Source of the DNA: an actinobacterium LLX17
Lineage (GTDB): Bacteria > Actinomycetota > Actinomycetes > Propionibacteriales > Nocardioidaceae
Direction: 5' to 3'
Length of the DNA: 64,000 bases
Assembly (NCBI GenBank): GCA_000471045.1
Contig: KI301992.1
Location: 2,178,060 to 2,242,059 of the forward strand
In this document: positions 8,086 through 17,384 of the stretch, one piece after another
Position numbering within the stretch: position 1 is the first letter of the stretch
Layout: the number at the start of each line of letters is the position of its first letter
Notes under the pieces: generated by a model
Seen by the model: the letters and a program-made list of their open reading frames with translations, nothing else
The model's database searches: none
Told to the model about the DNA's origin: nothing
Program-made: the position numbers and the translations under genes

Positions 8086-9036
8086 TCAGAAGGCAGGCCG
8101 CATCTCGCCCACCGGGCTGCCTCCGCCGAGCACCGCAGGTCGTGGCTCGGGCAGCACGGGGCCCTCCCCCGTCACCTCGACGCCGAGCACCTCGACGGCC
8201 CGCGACATGACCACGTAGAGCGGCCGTTCCGCCCCGTCCTCGATCTTGGCCGCGAACGCCGAGCCGTCCGGCAGGCCGACGACGAGGACGCTCTCGGCAC
8301 CCGACTTGGCGATGGCGCCGGGAATGCGGGTGACGAAGTGCCGCTCGTCGCGCCGCGCACCGCTGACCACCTCCGGGTGTGCAGCGATCGCCGTGGCGAG
8401 TCGCGCCGCGTGGGGCGTCTCGGCCCGGGCGACGCGACCGGTGGCCACCGCGAGCCGCTCCATGGTCGTGGCCAGGAGCGGTGCTCCGCACCCGTCGACG
8501 CTGACGACGCTCGGTGCCGCTCCGGTCAGCTCGGAGAACGTGGCGGTGATCTGCCGCTGCAGCGGGTGCTGCGGATCGAGGTAGTCGTCGACGGACCATC
8601 CGCGGGTGACGCACGTCAGCAACATGGCCGCGTGCTTGCCCGAGCAGTCCATCAGGATCGGCGCGCGGCCGCCGCCCTCTCGCAGCACACGGGCGTGCTC
8701 GTGCGGGTCGAGGGGGTAGGACGGTGGCGTCTGCAGCGCCGTCTCGTCGAGACCCGCCAGCCCGAGCACCTGCCGGACGAGCTCGACGTGCCTCGGCTCG
8801 CCGGAGTGGCTCGAGGTGGCGATGGCCAGCTCCGGTCCGTCGAGGTCCAGGCCGGCGGCGAGCATCCCCATGGCCTGGAACGGCTTGTTCGACGACCGGG
8901 GGTAGATGACGGACTGCGGGTCGCCGATCGCCCAGTCGACCCGGCCCTCGGGATCCACGTGCACCACGACACCTCGGTGCCGGCTCTCGACCAGCCCGGA
9001 CCGCACGACCTCCGCCACCACGTCCATGGCGTTCAC
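8086..9036 (-). CDS. asparaginase (asparaginase_II/PF06089 type)
   Basis: This cytoplasmic enzyme of 316 residues hydrolyses L-asparagine to aspartate and ammonia, in the Rhizobium etli-type family distinct from the E. coli enzymes. Conserved stretches are YPRSSNKPFQA near 45, ATSSHSGE near 75, LMDCSGKHAAML near 130 and SVDGCGAPLLA near 178. ATG 9036 or the in-frame ATG 9027 can serve as start. It is monocistronic and divergent from manC with a 56-nt gap. Its role in nitrogen salvage is by family. Confidence 0.9.
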   Translation of the reverse strand: MNAMDVVAEVVRSGLVESRHRGVVVHVDPEGRVDWAIGDPQSVIYPRSSNKPFQAMGMLAAGLDLDGPELAIATSSHSGEPRHVELVRQVLGLAGLDETALQTPPSYPLDPHEHARVLREGGGRAPILMDCSGKHAAMLLTCVTRGWSVDDYLDPQHPLQRQITATFSELTGAAPSVVSVDGCGAPLLATTMERLAVATGRVARAETPHAARLATAIAAHPEVVSGARRDERHFVTRIPGAIAKSGAESVLVVGLPDGSAFAAKIEDGAERPLYVVMSRAVEVLGVEVTGEGPVLPEPRPAVLGGGSPVGEMRPAF

Positions 9037-9092
9037 CCTACGGCTGCCGAAGCCGCACCTGCGGACGTCTCCGCGCGGTTAGGCTGACCGGC

Positions 9093-10166
9093 GTGACCGA
9101 CCTGAGCGATCTCCACGTCATCGTGCCCGCGGGAGGCTCCGGCACCCGCCTGTGGCCCCTGTCGCGGCAGTCCCGACCCAAGTTCCTGCTCGACCTGCTC
9201 GGCGACGGGCGCTCCCTGCTGCAGCAGACCTGGGACCGGCTGGAGCCGCTCGTCGGACCCGATCGCGTGCACGTCGTGACCGGCGTGGCCCACGCGAGCG
9301 GCGTGCGCGAGCAGCTGCCCGCCCTGACACGCCTCGTCGTCGAGCCGTCGCCCCGGGACTCGATGCCCGCGATCGGCTTGGCTGCGGCGATCGTCGCCCA
9401 GCGCGATCCCGACGCGATCGTCGGGTCGTTCGCCGCCGACCACGTCGTCCGGGGCGACGGCGAGTTCGTCGCCGCAGTCCACGAGGCCGTGGTCGCGGCG
9501 CGCTCCGGCCTGGTGGCCACGATCGGCATCTCCCCGACCGCCCCGTCGACGGCGTTCGGCTACATCGAGGCCGGCGAGGCCACCGGACTCGAGGGCGCGC
9601 CGACCGCCCGGGCCGTGCGCCGGTTCGTCGAGAAGCCCGACCTCGCGACGGCCGAGGAGTACCTCGCCTCCGGTGCGTTCAGCTGGAACGCCGGCATGTT
9701 CGTCGTCCGCGCCGGTGTGCTGCTGGACCACCTGGCCCGTCTGCAGCCCACGCTGCACGACGGCGTCCGGGCCATCGCCGCGGACTGGTACTCCTCCGAG
9801 CGCGACCAGACCATGGCCGCGGTGTGGCCGACCCTGACCAAGATCGCGATCGACCACGCCGTGGCCGAGCCGGTCTCGCTCGAGGGCGGGATGGCCGTGG
9901 TGCCCGGCACCTTCGGCTGGGACGACATCGGCGACTTCGCCGCGCTCACGCAGGTCGGCGCCACGTCGACGCCCGGCACCGTCTTCATCGATGCCGACGG
10001 ACTCGTGATCGCCGGTGACGACACCCAGGTCGCGGTCGTGGGACTGCGTGACGTCGTCGTCGCGCGCACCGCCGACGCGTTGCTGGTGACCACCCGGGCC
10101 CACGCGCAGCGCGTCAAGGAGGTTCCGGCCGCCCTGCTCGCACAGGGCAGGGCTGATCTGCAGTAG
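9093..10166 (+). CDS. manC: mannose-1-phosphate guanylyltransferase
   Basis: This enzyme makes GDP-mannose from mannose-1-phosphate and GTP for cell-wall glycans, lipomannan and mycothiol-era glycoconjugates. The 357-residue protein has the nucleotidyltransferase signature GGSGTRLWPLSR (14-25), FVEKP (178-182) and WNAGMF (198-203). The start is GTG 9093, with a TTAGGCT -10-like element about 8 nt upstream, so leaderless translation is likely. It ends 3 nt from the convergent manA gene, which feeds the same pathway (fructose-6-P to mannose-6-P). Confidence 0.95.
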   Translation: MTDLSDLHVIVPAGGSGTRLWPLSRQSRPKFLLDLLGDGRSLLQQTWDRLEPLVGPDRVHVVTGVAHASGVREQLPALTRLVVEPSPRDSMPAIGLAAAIVAQRDPDAIVGSFAADHVVRGDGEFVAAVHEAVVAARSGLVATIGISPTAPSTAFGYIEAGEATGLEGAPTARAVRRFVEKPDLATAEEYLASGAFSWNAGMFVVRAGVLLDHLARLQPTLHDGVRAIAADWYSSERDQTMAAVWPTLTKIAIDHAVAEPVSLEGGMAVVPGTFGWDDIGDFAALTQVGATSTPGTVFIDADGLVIAGDDTQVAVVGLRDVVVARTADALLVTTRAHAQRVKEVPAALLAQGRADLQ

Positions 10167-10169
10167 GCG

Positions 10170-11351
10170 TCAGACGAGGTCGATGAGCCGGCCGCCGACG
10201 CCGTCGGACGGCGTGAAGGCCGTGGCGACCTCACCGGTGCCCACCACGCGCACCAGTCCGTCGTCAGGCGCCACGTGCACCGACTGTCCTCGGCCGAGGC
10301 GCAGCACCTGGCCCGTCGCGGCCACCAGATCGACCTCGCCACCCGTGCACAGGACGAGTCGCTGCCCCGAGCCGTACAACGGGCTGCCCTCCACGTCGGC
10401 GCGCGAGACCTGGGTGACCGCCAGCGCGAACTCGTCGACGTCGGGCGCGAACACCTCGGTCTCGGTGCCGACGACCTCGGGCGTGATGCGCGCCAGCCGT
10501 GACATGCCGCGCTCCAGACAGGTGATGAGTCCGTCGGTGTCGACGTGCTTGCTGGTCAGCCCGGCACGCAGCACGTTGTCCGAGGACGTCATGACCTCGA
10601 TGCACATGCCCTTGAGGTGGGCATGGATGATGCCGGCGCCCAGGAACGCCGCCTCGCCCGGCTGCAGGGTGAGCCGGTTCAGCAGCAGAGCGATGACGAG
10701 GCCGACGTCGTCAGGGAAGAACTCCGCGATCTCCAGCACGGTCGCGTACGCACGCTTGACGTCGACGTGGGCGGTGACGAGGCGACGGCACCCAGCCACG
10801 ACCTCGTGCACCTGCTCGACCGGCACCGGGTCGGCCAGCAGCCGCTCGACGATGCGGACGATGCCGTCGAAGCCCGGCTTGGCGCGCAGCTCCTCGGCCA
10901 GGGTGCTCGTCAGCGCGACCTCCAGGCCGTCGAGCACCCGGAGGATCTCGGCCGTCGGCCGGAAGCCCACCAGCGTGTCGAAGGTCGTGAGCGCGTACGC
11001 CATCTCGGGCTTGTGGCGCGGGTCCTTGTAGGTGCGGCCGGGCGCGTCGAGCGGCACGCCCGCCGACTCCTCGGCCGCGAAGCCGGCGCGGGCCAGCTGG
11101 GCGTTGGGATGCACCTGCAGCGACAGCGGGCGGTCGGCCGCCAGGATCTTCATCATGAACGGCAGCTGCCCGGACTCGTCCGAGAGCGGCCGGGACCGTC
11201 CCTCGACCTCGATCGAGGAGGGGCTGAGCTCGTGCGTGCCCATCCACACCTCGGCGAACGGCTTGCCGTTCGGTGCCGCGCCGAGGAAGTGCGGGATCGC
11301 CTCTGCCGAGCCCCAGTCGTACGCACGGGAGGCGTTCAGCAGTCGATGCAT
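10170..11351 (-). CDS. manA: mannose-6-phosphate isomerase, class I
   Basis: This zinc enzyme interconverts fructose-6-phosphate and mannose-6-phosphate. The 393-residue protein shows YDWGS at 12, EVWMGTHELSPS, LSLQVHPNAQLAR with the zinc ligands (QVHP) and the TYKDPRHKPEM motif carrying the catalytic region. ATG 11351 is preferred over an upstream GTG because a -10-like TAGGAT ends 7 nt before it (leaderless). It converges on manC with a 3-nt gap, a tail-to-tail pair for GDP-mannose synthesis. Confidence 0.95.
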   Translation of the reverse strand: MHRLLNASRAYDWGSAEAIPHFLGAAPNGKPFAEVWMGTHELSPSSIEVEGRSRPLSDESGQLPFMMKILAADRPLSLQVHPNAQLARAGFAAEESAGVPLDAPGRTYKDPRHKPEMAYALTTFDTLVGFRPTAEILRVLDGLEVALTSTLAEELRAKPGFDGIVRIVERLLADPVPVEQVHEVVAGCRRLVTAHVDVKRAYATVLEIAEFFPDDVGLVIALLLNRLTLQPGEAAFLGAGIIHAHLKGMCIEVMTSSDNVLRAGLTSKHVDTDGLITCLERGMSRLARITPEVVGTETEVFAPDVDEFALAVTQVSRADVEGSPLYGSGQRLVLCTGGEVDLVAATGQVLRLGRGQSVHVAPDDGLVRVVGTGEVATAFTPSDGVGGRLIDLV

Positions 11352-11395
11352 CCGCACATCCTAGGTGACCGATGTGAGGCGTGGGGGCACCCCGC

Positions 11396-13378
11396 CTACT
11401 TGTGCCGGGGCTTGCGGCCCGAGCGGTCGTCGCGATCGGTTCCCCGACCGTCCTGTCCTCGACCGGCCTTGTGCTCGGGGGTCCAGTCGGACTTGCCGCC
11501 GCCGCGCTCGGGGCGATCGCCCTCGCCGTCCTTGCGGTACGACGTCTGGCCGCCGCCGCGCTTGCCCGGACCACCCTGGTAGCCCCCACCCTTGGCACCG
11601 CCCTTGCCGCCCTTGCGGTGCGGGGCCGGACGCTCCATCGGCGGGCCGTCGTCGAGTCGCAGGTCGATCTTCTTGCCCGAGATGCGGGTGTTCTCCAGCG
11701 CCTGGAAGACCTCGTCGGGCAGGTCGGCCGTCAGCTCGACAGTGGCGTGCTCCACGCCGATCGTGATCTTGCCGAAGTCGGACTTCTTGAGCCCGCCCTC
11801 GTTGGCGAGCGCCCCCACGATCGCCGAGGGACCGATCTTGTGGCGCTTGCCGACGGCCAGGCGGTAGCGCTGCCAGCCGTCGGGAGTGGGGGTGTCGCGG
11901 CGTGGACCACGGTCGTCGCGTCGACGCTGCTCCTGCCAGCCACCGTCGACCGCGTCGCGATCTCGCGTCGGGCGCTCGCGCTTGTCCGGCTTGGCCGACC
12001 GCGGCGGGTCGGGGCGCAGGAAGAACTGGGCGTCGTTGACACCCACGACGGCCAGCGCCGCGGCGATGTCGAGCGGATCGGCGTCGTTCTCGCGCGCGTA
12101 CTCCTCGATCAGCTGCCGGAACTCCGGGAACTGCGGCGACTCGAGGTTGTCGGTGACGGACTTCGCGAAACGCTCCGCCCGGTGCTGGTTCACGACGTCG
12201 GGCGTCGGCACCGCCATCTCCTCGATGCGTCCGCCGGACACCTTCTCGAGCGCCGACAACATGCGCCGCTCGCGCGGCGTCACGAACACGACGGCGTCGC
12301 CGGTGCGCCCCGCACGGCCCGTGCGGCCGATGCGGTGGATGTAGGCCTCGGTGTCGTGCGGCACGTCGTGGTTGATGACGTGGGTGATGCGGTCGACGTC
12401 GAGTCCGCGGGCCGCCACGTCGGTGGCCACCAGGATGTCGAGCGATCCGCTCTTCAGGGCCGCGACGAGGCGCTCGCGCTGGGTCTGGACGAGGTCACCG
12501 TTGATGGCCGCGGCGTCGAACCCGCGGTTGCGCAGCCGTTCGGCGAGCTCCTCGGTGGCCTGCTTGGTGCGGACGAAGATCAGCATCGCGTCGCCGGACT
12601 CGACCTCGAGCAGGCGGGTCAGCGCGTCGAACTTGCCGTGGTGCGGCACGGCCATCCAGCGTTGACGCACCGTCGTCGTCGACCGACTGGCCGAGGCGAC
12701 GCTGACGTCGACGGGGTTGTCCAGGTAGCGCTTGGCGAGCCGGCGGATGCCGGGCGGCATCGTGGCCGAGAAGAGCGCGACCTGCTTGGTGTCCGGGGTG
12801 CCGGACAGGATGCGCTCGACGTCGTCGGCGAAGCCCATGTTGAGCATCTCGTCGGCCTCGTCGAGCACCAGGTGCGCCAGCCCCGACAGCTCGAGGCTGC
12901 CGCGCTCGAGGTGGTCGATGACGCGGCCCGGGGTGCCGACCACGACGTGCGCGCCGCGCTCGAGGCCGCGCAGCTGGGCGGCGTAGCCCTGGCCGCCGTA
13001 GACGGGCAGCACGCGGATGCCCGGGAGCTTCGAGGCGTACCGGGTCATGGCGTCGGCGACCTGCAGCGCGAGCTCGCGGGTGGGGGCCAGCACGAGGGCC
13101 TGCGTCTCGGAGCGATCAGGGTCGAGCTGGTCGAGCAGCGGCAGCGCGAACGCCGCCGTCTTGCCGGTGCCGGTCTGCGCAAGCCCGACGACGTCGCGGC
13201 CCTCGAGGAGCGGGCCGATCGCCTGGGCCTGGATGGGGCTGGGCGTCTCGTAGCCCAGCTCGGCCAGCACGGCGACCAGCTCGTCGCCGAGACCGAGGTC
13301 GGCGAAGCCGACCGGAGGGGCGGTGCCAGCCGTGGGATCGGGCTCGGTGTCGGTGGTGCTGTCAGGCGTGTCGTTCAT
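11396..13378 (-). CDS. DEAD-box ATP-dependent RNA helicase
   Basis: This 660-residue helicase is of the DeaD/CsdA type and remodels structured RNA in ribosome assembly and cold adaptation. In order: Q motif (F25 to Q50), Walker A AQTGTGKT (67-74), DEAD (173-176), SAT (204-206) and HRIGRTGRAG near 345. It then has a DbpA-type RNA-binding domain (WQRYRLAVGKRHKIGPSAI and on) and a Gly/Arg/Lys-rich tail from about residue 610. The length fits actinobacterial DeaD. The ATG at 13378 is used. A long open frame on the opposite strand is a GC-bias shadow. Confidence 0.96.
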   Translation of the reverse strand: MNDTPDSTTDTEPDPTAGTAPPVGFADLGLGDELVAVLAELGYETPSPIQAQAIGPLLEGRDVVGLAQTGTGKTAAFALPLLDQLDPDRSETQALVLAPTRELALQVADAMTRYASKLPGIRVLPVYGGQGYAAQLRGLERGAHVVVGTPGRVIDHLERGSLELSGLAHLVLDEADEMLNMGFADDVERILSGTPDTKQVALFSATMPPGIRRLAKRYLDNPVDVSVASASRSTTTVRQRWMAVPHHGKFDALTRLLEVESGDAMLIFVRTKQATEELAERLRNRGFDAAAINGDLVQTQRERLVAALKSGSLDILVATDVAARGLDVDRITHVINHDVPHDTEAYIHRIGRTGRAGRTGDAVVFVTPRERRMLSALEKVSGGRIEEMAVPTPDVVNQHRAERFAKSVTDNLESPQFPEFRQLIEEYARENDADPLDIAAALAVVGVNDAQFFLRPDPPRSAKPDKRERPTRDRDAVDGGWQEQRRRDDRGPRRDTPTPDGWQRYRLAVGKRHKIGPSAIVGALANEGGLKKSDFGKITIGVEHATVELTADLPDEVFQALENTRISGKKIDLRLDDGPPMERPAPHRKGGKGGAKGGGYQGGPGKRGGGQTSYRKDGEGDRPERGGGKSDWTPEHKAGRGQDGRGTDRDDRSGRKPRHK

Positions 13379-13496
13379 GGGTGCTCCCGCGGGTTCCGAC
13401 GGAACCTCAGGGCCGCGGCCACGTCGCCACGACGCCCCGGACCGTCCCTCATACCGTAGTGTTTCCGGACGGAGCCGACGTCACCGGGAGGAACAC

Positions 13497-14867
13497 GTGC
13501 GCCAGACCGTCACGGCGATCGGTCGTCGTTGGCCGACCGTCCTGCTCCTCACGTTGCTGGGCATCGGCGTCGGAGCCCTCGCGGTGACCTTCCAGACCCC
13601 GCTGCACACGGCCACCGCCGACGTGCTCGTGCAGCAGGCCGGGCCCGAGGGCGCAACAGCCTCCCCCGGTGAGCGCGTCGTCGCCTCCTACGCGGCCGTG
13701 CTGGAGGGTCGCACCCTGACCGGTCCGGCTGCCGAGGCCGCCGACGTGCGCGACGGACTCGACGACCGCGTCGACGCGACGGTGCGCGGCGACTCCGACG
13801 TCATCCGCGTCAGCGTCGAGGCCCCGGGCGCCGACACCGCGCGGTCCGCCGCCGACGCCCTCCTCGAGGGCTTCCAGGCGTGGCTGGCCGAGCAGCCCGG
13901 CGAAGGAGCCACCACGGCCACCGTCGTCTCCCCCGCCGCGGCGTCGTCGTCGGCCACCAGCCCCGACGCCCTGGTGTGGATCGCGATCGGCGCGCTGGCC
14001 GGGGCACTGCTGGGACTCCTCGTGGCTGCGGTGCGATCGACGGCCCCCGGCGTGATCGGCTCCGCCGACGACGCGACCACCTTGATGTCCGCACCGGTGC
14101 TGGGCACCGTCGCGATCGATCCCGACGTCCGCAACCGGCCCCTGCTGACCCAGGTGGAGTCCAACCACCCCCGCCGCGAGGCCGTCCGGATCCTGCGCAC
14201 GAACCTGCAGTTCCTCGACGTCGACGCCCCCCAGCAGGTCATCACGGTCACCAGCGCGCTGCCGGCGGAGGGCAAGACCACCACGGCGGCGAACCTCGCG
14301 ATCGCGACGGCCGAGACCGGGCGCCGCGTCGTGCTGGTCGACGGTGACCTGCGCAAGCCCCGGCTCGACGAGCTCTTCGGACTCGAGCGCACCGTGGGGC
14401 TCACGACGGCGCTCGTCGGCCGCGTTCCGCTGGACCAGGCCGTGCAGGCCACCCGCACACCCGGTCTCGACATCCTGACGAGCGGCACGCTGCCGCCGAA
14501 TCCCTCCGAGCTGCTGCAGACCGAGGCGATGATCGACCTCGTCAGCCGGCTCTCCGAGACCTACGACCTCGTGCTGATCGATGCGCCGCCGCTGCTCGCC
14601 ATCACCGACGGCGCCCTGCTGGCCGCGCTGTCCGACGGCGCCCTCGTGGTGGTTCGGCACGGACGGACGCGCCAGCACGAGCTGCGCGCCGCGGCCGACC
14701 GTCTCCAGGCCGTCGGAGCCTCCGTGCTCGGCACCGTCATCTCGATGACGCCACGCCGAGGCACGTCGCGCTACGGCTACGGCAGCGGCTACGGCCCGGA
14801 GTTCTTCGCGCGGCAGACCGGCTCCCGGTCCAACCGGTCCGGGCGCCGCGGCTCACGCCGTCGTTGA
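13497..14867 (+). CDS. bacterial tyrosine autokinase, Wzz/CapAB-like fusion
   Basis: This is a polysaccharide co-polymerase fused to a BY-kinase (456 residues) that controls chain length and export of a surface polysaccharide. It has two membrane spans (about 13-33 and 158-178) around a short extracellular Wzz-like loop. A cytoplasmic P-loop kinase follows, with Walker A LPAEGKTT (255-262), Walker A' VVLVDGDLRKPR (278-289) and Walker B LVLIDAPP (358-365). The tail carries a tyrosine cluster (YGYGSGYG), the usual autophosphorylation site. The GTG at 13497 has a good GGGAGG. Its 3' end overlaps the convergent phosphatase gene by 15 nt. Confidence 0.9.
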   Translation: MRQTVTAIGRRWPTVLLLTLLGIGVGALAVTFQTPLHTATADVLVQQAGPEGATASPGERVVASYAAVLEGRTLTGPAAEAADVRDGLDDRVDATVRGDSDVIRVSVEAPGADTARSAADALLEGFQAWLAEQPGEGATTATVVSPAAASSSATSPDALVWIAIGALAGALLGLLVAAVRSTAPGVIGSADDATTLMSAPVLGTVAIDPDVRNRPLLTQVESNHPRREAVRILRTNLQFLDVDAPQQVITVTSALPAEGKTTTAANLAIATAETGRRVVLVDGDLRKPRLDELFGLERTVGLTTALVGRVPLDQAVQATRTPGLDILTSGTLPPNPSELLQTEAMIDLVSRLSETYDLVLIDAPPLLAITDGALLAALSDGALVVVRHGRTRQHELRAAADRLQAVGASVLGTVISMTPRRGTSRYGYGSGYGPEFFARQTGSRSNRSGRRGSRRR

Positions 14868-15401
14868 CCGCGCCGCCACCACGTTGAGCCGGTCGGCGAC
14901 CACCCGGCAGGCGTCGTCGATCTGGTCAGCCACCGCCCGGTGGACCTCCGGGCTGCGGCGGTAGGGGTCGTCGACGTCGAGGTCGCCGCGGACGGTGCCA
15001 CGGGCTCGGGCGGCCTCGGCCACGAAGGACTCGAGGTCGGGGGCGTCGACGGTCGGCGCCAGGAGGGCGAACTCCCGGAGCGTGAAGGTGCGGCGCAGGG
15101 CCTGCGGCGACGTCGAGAGGATGTCGGAGCGGTGCACGCGCGCGGCGGTCAGGATCAGGCCCGCCGACTCGACGAGGTAGCTGTCGATCGGGTGCGAGCG
15201 GAAGCTGCCCGGGCGCATCCCGAGGCGCATCAGCTCCATCGCGGCCATCGTGTCCATCGGCTTGCGGTCCCAGCCACGGGTGCCGGCGCTGGCGATCTCG
15301 AAGACGTCCTGGTCCAGGCGCTCCCGCAGCAGCGCCTCCATGAGCGGTGAGCGGCAGATGTTGGCCGTGCAGACCGCGAGCACGGCGAAGCGTCCTGACA
15401 T
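14853..15401 (-). CDS. low-molecular-weight protein tyrosine phosphatase
   Basis: This 182-residue phosphatase is predicted to be the antagonist of the adjacent tyrosine kinase (Wzb-like role). The P-loop is C11-TANIC-R17-S, with C16 as the vicinal cysteine, and the general-acid loop reads DVDDPYRRS. The start ATG 15401 lies directly after the ygfZ stop (TGACATG), so it is translationally coupled to ygfZ although the functions differ. Its 3' end overlaps that of the kinase gene on the other strand. Confidence 0.92.
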   Translation of the reverse strand: MSGRFAVLAVCTANICRSPLMEALLRERLDQDVFEIASAGTRGWDRKPMDTMAAMELMRLGMRPGSFRSHPIDSYLVESAGLILTAARVHRSDILSTSPQALRRTFTLREFALLAPTVDAPDLESFVAEAARARGTVRGDLDVDDPYRRSPEVHRAVADQIDDACRVVADRLNVVAARSTTA

Positions 15402-15402
15402 G

Positions 15403-16359
15403 TCAGGTACCGAGCCGGGGACGCACGTGCAGGCCCACGTCGGGCTCGACGAGCACCTCCTGCGCGGCGGCGACGCCGTCGACCACCAGGGGCGCGGTGG
15501 CGTCGACGGACCGCTTGAGCAGCGCGAGGGCGATGGGTCCGAGCTCGTGGTGCCGGGCCGAGGTGCCGACGCTGCCGATCCGCACGTCGTCGAGCAGCAC
15601 GTCGGATCCCGGCGTCGGCAGGTGGTCGACCGAGCCGTCGAGGTGCAGCAGCGTGAGCCGGCGCGGCGGCCGGCCGAGGGTGTGCACCCGGGCGACGGTC
15701 TCCTGCCCCCGGTAGCACCCCTTCTCGAGGTGGACCGCGGGACCGAGCAGGCCGACCTCGTTGGGGATGGTGCGCTCGTCGGTGTCGGGGCCGATCCGGG
15801 GACGGCCGGCCTCGATGCGCAGCGCCTCCCAGGCCCACAGGCCGACGGGGTCGCCCAGCTCGGCAGGCAGCCCGGGCAGGTCGGCACGGGGCCTGAGCGT
15901 CCAGGCGCCGCCCGGCATCCCGATGACGGCGAGCTCGGCGGTGGCCAGGGTGACCTCGACCCGGGACATGAAGCGCATGCGGTCGAGGAAGTCGACGAGC
16001 GCCTGCCCGGCACCGGGCTCGGTGTGCGCGCGCACGACCTCGCCGTCGTCGACGAGCTCCATGCCGTGCTCGATGCGTCCCTGGGGCGACAGGACGAGCG
16101 CCTCGGTGGGCGTGCCCGGCGCGAGGGACTCGAGGTGCTGGGTCGTGAGGGCGTGCAGCCACGTCAGGCGGTCGGGCCCGGCGATCGTGACGACGTCGCG
16201 GTGGGAGAGGTCGACGAACGTGCCGCCGTCGAGCAGGCGACGCTGCTCCGCGGCGATCGAGCCGTAGTGGCCCGCGACGGCCGCGTCGGGCGAGTTGGCT
16301 GACACGGCGCCGGCGAGGTCCAGCAGCGGCGAGCACCAGGTGGGCGCGGGCTCAGACAC
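15403..16359 (-). CDS. ygfZ: folate-binding YgfZ/GcvT-fold protein
   Basis: YgfZ is a tetrahydrofolate-binding protein that supports iron-sulfur enzyme maturation. The 318-residue protein shows the signature KGCYRGQE (with the reactive Cys) followed by TVARVHTLG, and the GcvT-like N-terminal part FVDLSHRDVVTIAGPDRLTWLH. Start is GTG 16359, overlapping the nitrobindin gene by 8 nt. It is the middle gene of a tight nitrobindin-ygfZ-phosphatase operon. Confidence 0.92.
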   Translation of the reverse strand: MSEPAPTWCSPLLDLAGAVSANSPDAAVAGHYGSIAAEQRRLLDGGTFVDLSHRDVVTIAGPDRLTWLHALTTQHLESLAPGTPTEALVLSPQGRIEHGMELVDDGEVVRAHTEPGAGQALVDFLDRMRFMSRVEVTLATAELAVIGMPGGAWTLRPRADLPGLPAELGDPVGLWAWEALRIEAGRPRIGPDTDERTIPNEVGLLGPAVHLEKGCYRGQETVARVHTLGRPPRRLTLLHLDGSVDHLPTPGSDVLLDDVRIGSVGTSARHHELGPIALALLKRSVDATAPLVVDGVAAAQEVLVEPDVGLHVRPRLGT

Positions 16360-16843
16360 GCTCGAGCTTCCCCCACAGGTGCGACTGCATCTCGTGTCCC
16401 TCGGCCGCCATGTCGTAGGCGTACATGAGGGACCCCTCGACGAGGCCGTACATCCGCTGGCCGGCGGTGTACTCCTTGGCGGTGGCGGTGCGAGCCACGA
16501 GATCGGTGGCCAGACGCAGCCGCGGGCCGTCGATGTCTCCGTACCAGACCTCGGCGTAGCCCGTGGGGTGCGCCAGCACGAGCTCGAGCCCCTCGGCCGT
16601 CGGCCGCAGGAAGCCGGTCTCGAGCGCGCCGGGGCGGAGCCGCTCGCCGGCGTCGTCGGTGATCCAGGTGCGGCTGAAGTAGTGCAGGAAGGGGCGGGTG
16701 TCGTGCGCGAACACGACGTCCTGCTCGAACGCGAACGGTTCGATCGACGGATACTCACCGCGGCCGTTGCCGTGCCACGTGCCCAGCAGCCAAGCGACCG
16801 GGACGAGGTCGGGGTGCAGGTCCGCCGGGATCTCGAAGGCCAT
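16352..16843 (-). CDS. nitrobindin-like heme-binding protein (FABP family)
   Basis: This is a 163-residue beta-barrel of the nitrobindin/THAP4-like (DUF1794) family, whose members bind heme and can isomerise peroxynitrite to nitrate. The motif GTWHGNGRGEYP (21-32) is diagnostic, and the likely proximal ligand H155 sits in QSHLWGKLER. Start is the ATG at 16843. It is the first gene of the operon and divergent from dtd with a 37-nt gap, where both promoters must lie. Confidence 0.88.
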   Translation of the reverse strand: MAFEIPADLHPDLVPVAWLLGTWHGNGRGEYPSIEPFAFEQDVVFAHDTRPFLHYFSRTWITDDAGERLRPGALETGFLRPTAEGLELVLAHPTGYAEVWYGDIDGPRLRLATDLVARTATAKEYTAGQRMYGLVEGSLMYAYDMAAEGHEMQSHLWGKLERV

Positions 16844-16880
16844 GTCTCGACTGTACCGGCGGCCCCCCTACGCTCGACCG

Positions 16881-17300
16881 GTGCGTGCAGTGCTGCAGCG
16901 GGTCTCCCGAGCCGCGGTCCGGGTCGACGACGAGACCGTGGGTTCCATCGGTGCCGGTCTGGTGGTGCTGCTCGGCGTGACGCACGACGACACGAGCGCG
17001 GAGGCCGAGCGGCTGGCTCACCGCGTGCGCGGTCTGCGGATCCTGCGCGACGAGACCTCTCTCGCCGACGGGGGTGAGGCCCTGGTCGTCAGCCAGTTCA
17101 CCCTGTACGCCGACACCCGCAAGGGTCGCCGTCCTTCCTGGGGCGCGGCCGCCCCGGGACCCGCGGCCGAGCCGCTCTACGAACGCTTCTGCGCCGCGCT
17201 GCACGAGACGGGCGTGCCGGTCGCGACCGGTCGGTTCGGGGCCGAGATGGCGGTCGAGATCATCGGTGACGGGCCGATGACGGTGACGCTCGAGACCTGA
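16881..17300 (+). CDS. dtd: D-aminoacyl-tRNA deacylase
   Basis: Dtd hydrolyses D-amino acids mischarged onto tRNA (also Gly-tRNA-Ala), acting in translation quality control. The 139-residue protein has the active-site motifs SQFTLYADTRKGRRPSW and the C-terminal Gly-Pro motif in DGPMTVTLE. The frame is open 183 nt upstream, but GTG 16881 gives the conserved start VRAVLQRVSRAAV and lies 7 nt after a TACGCT -10-like element, suggesting a leaderless mRNA. Confidence 0.95.
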   Translation: MRAVLQRVSRAAVRVDDETVGSIGAGLVVLLGVTHDDTSAEAERLAHRVRGLRILRDETSLADGGEALVVSQFTLYADTRKGRRPSWGAAAPGPAAEPLYERFCAALHETGVPVATGRFGAEMAVEIIGDGPMTVTLET

Positions 17301-17384
17301 TCGGCGGTTCTCCCGACCGCTGCTGGTCCCGACCCGTCACAATGGGACGGGTGTGCCATCGGGCACCATGTGGATCGGAGCAGC

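Noticed and set aside
11381..13459. 692-codon open frame on the plus strand opposite the DEAD-box helicase
   Set aside because: The helicase on the minus strand has every family motif; the plus frame has no recognisable domain.
13323..13496. N-terminal extension of the tyrosine kinase frame
   Set aside because: It would cover the helicase start region; GTG 13497 has a strong GGGAGG and the usual short tail before the first membrane span.
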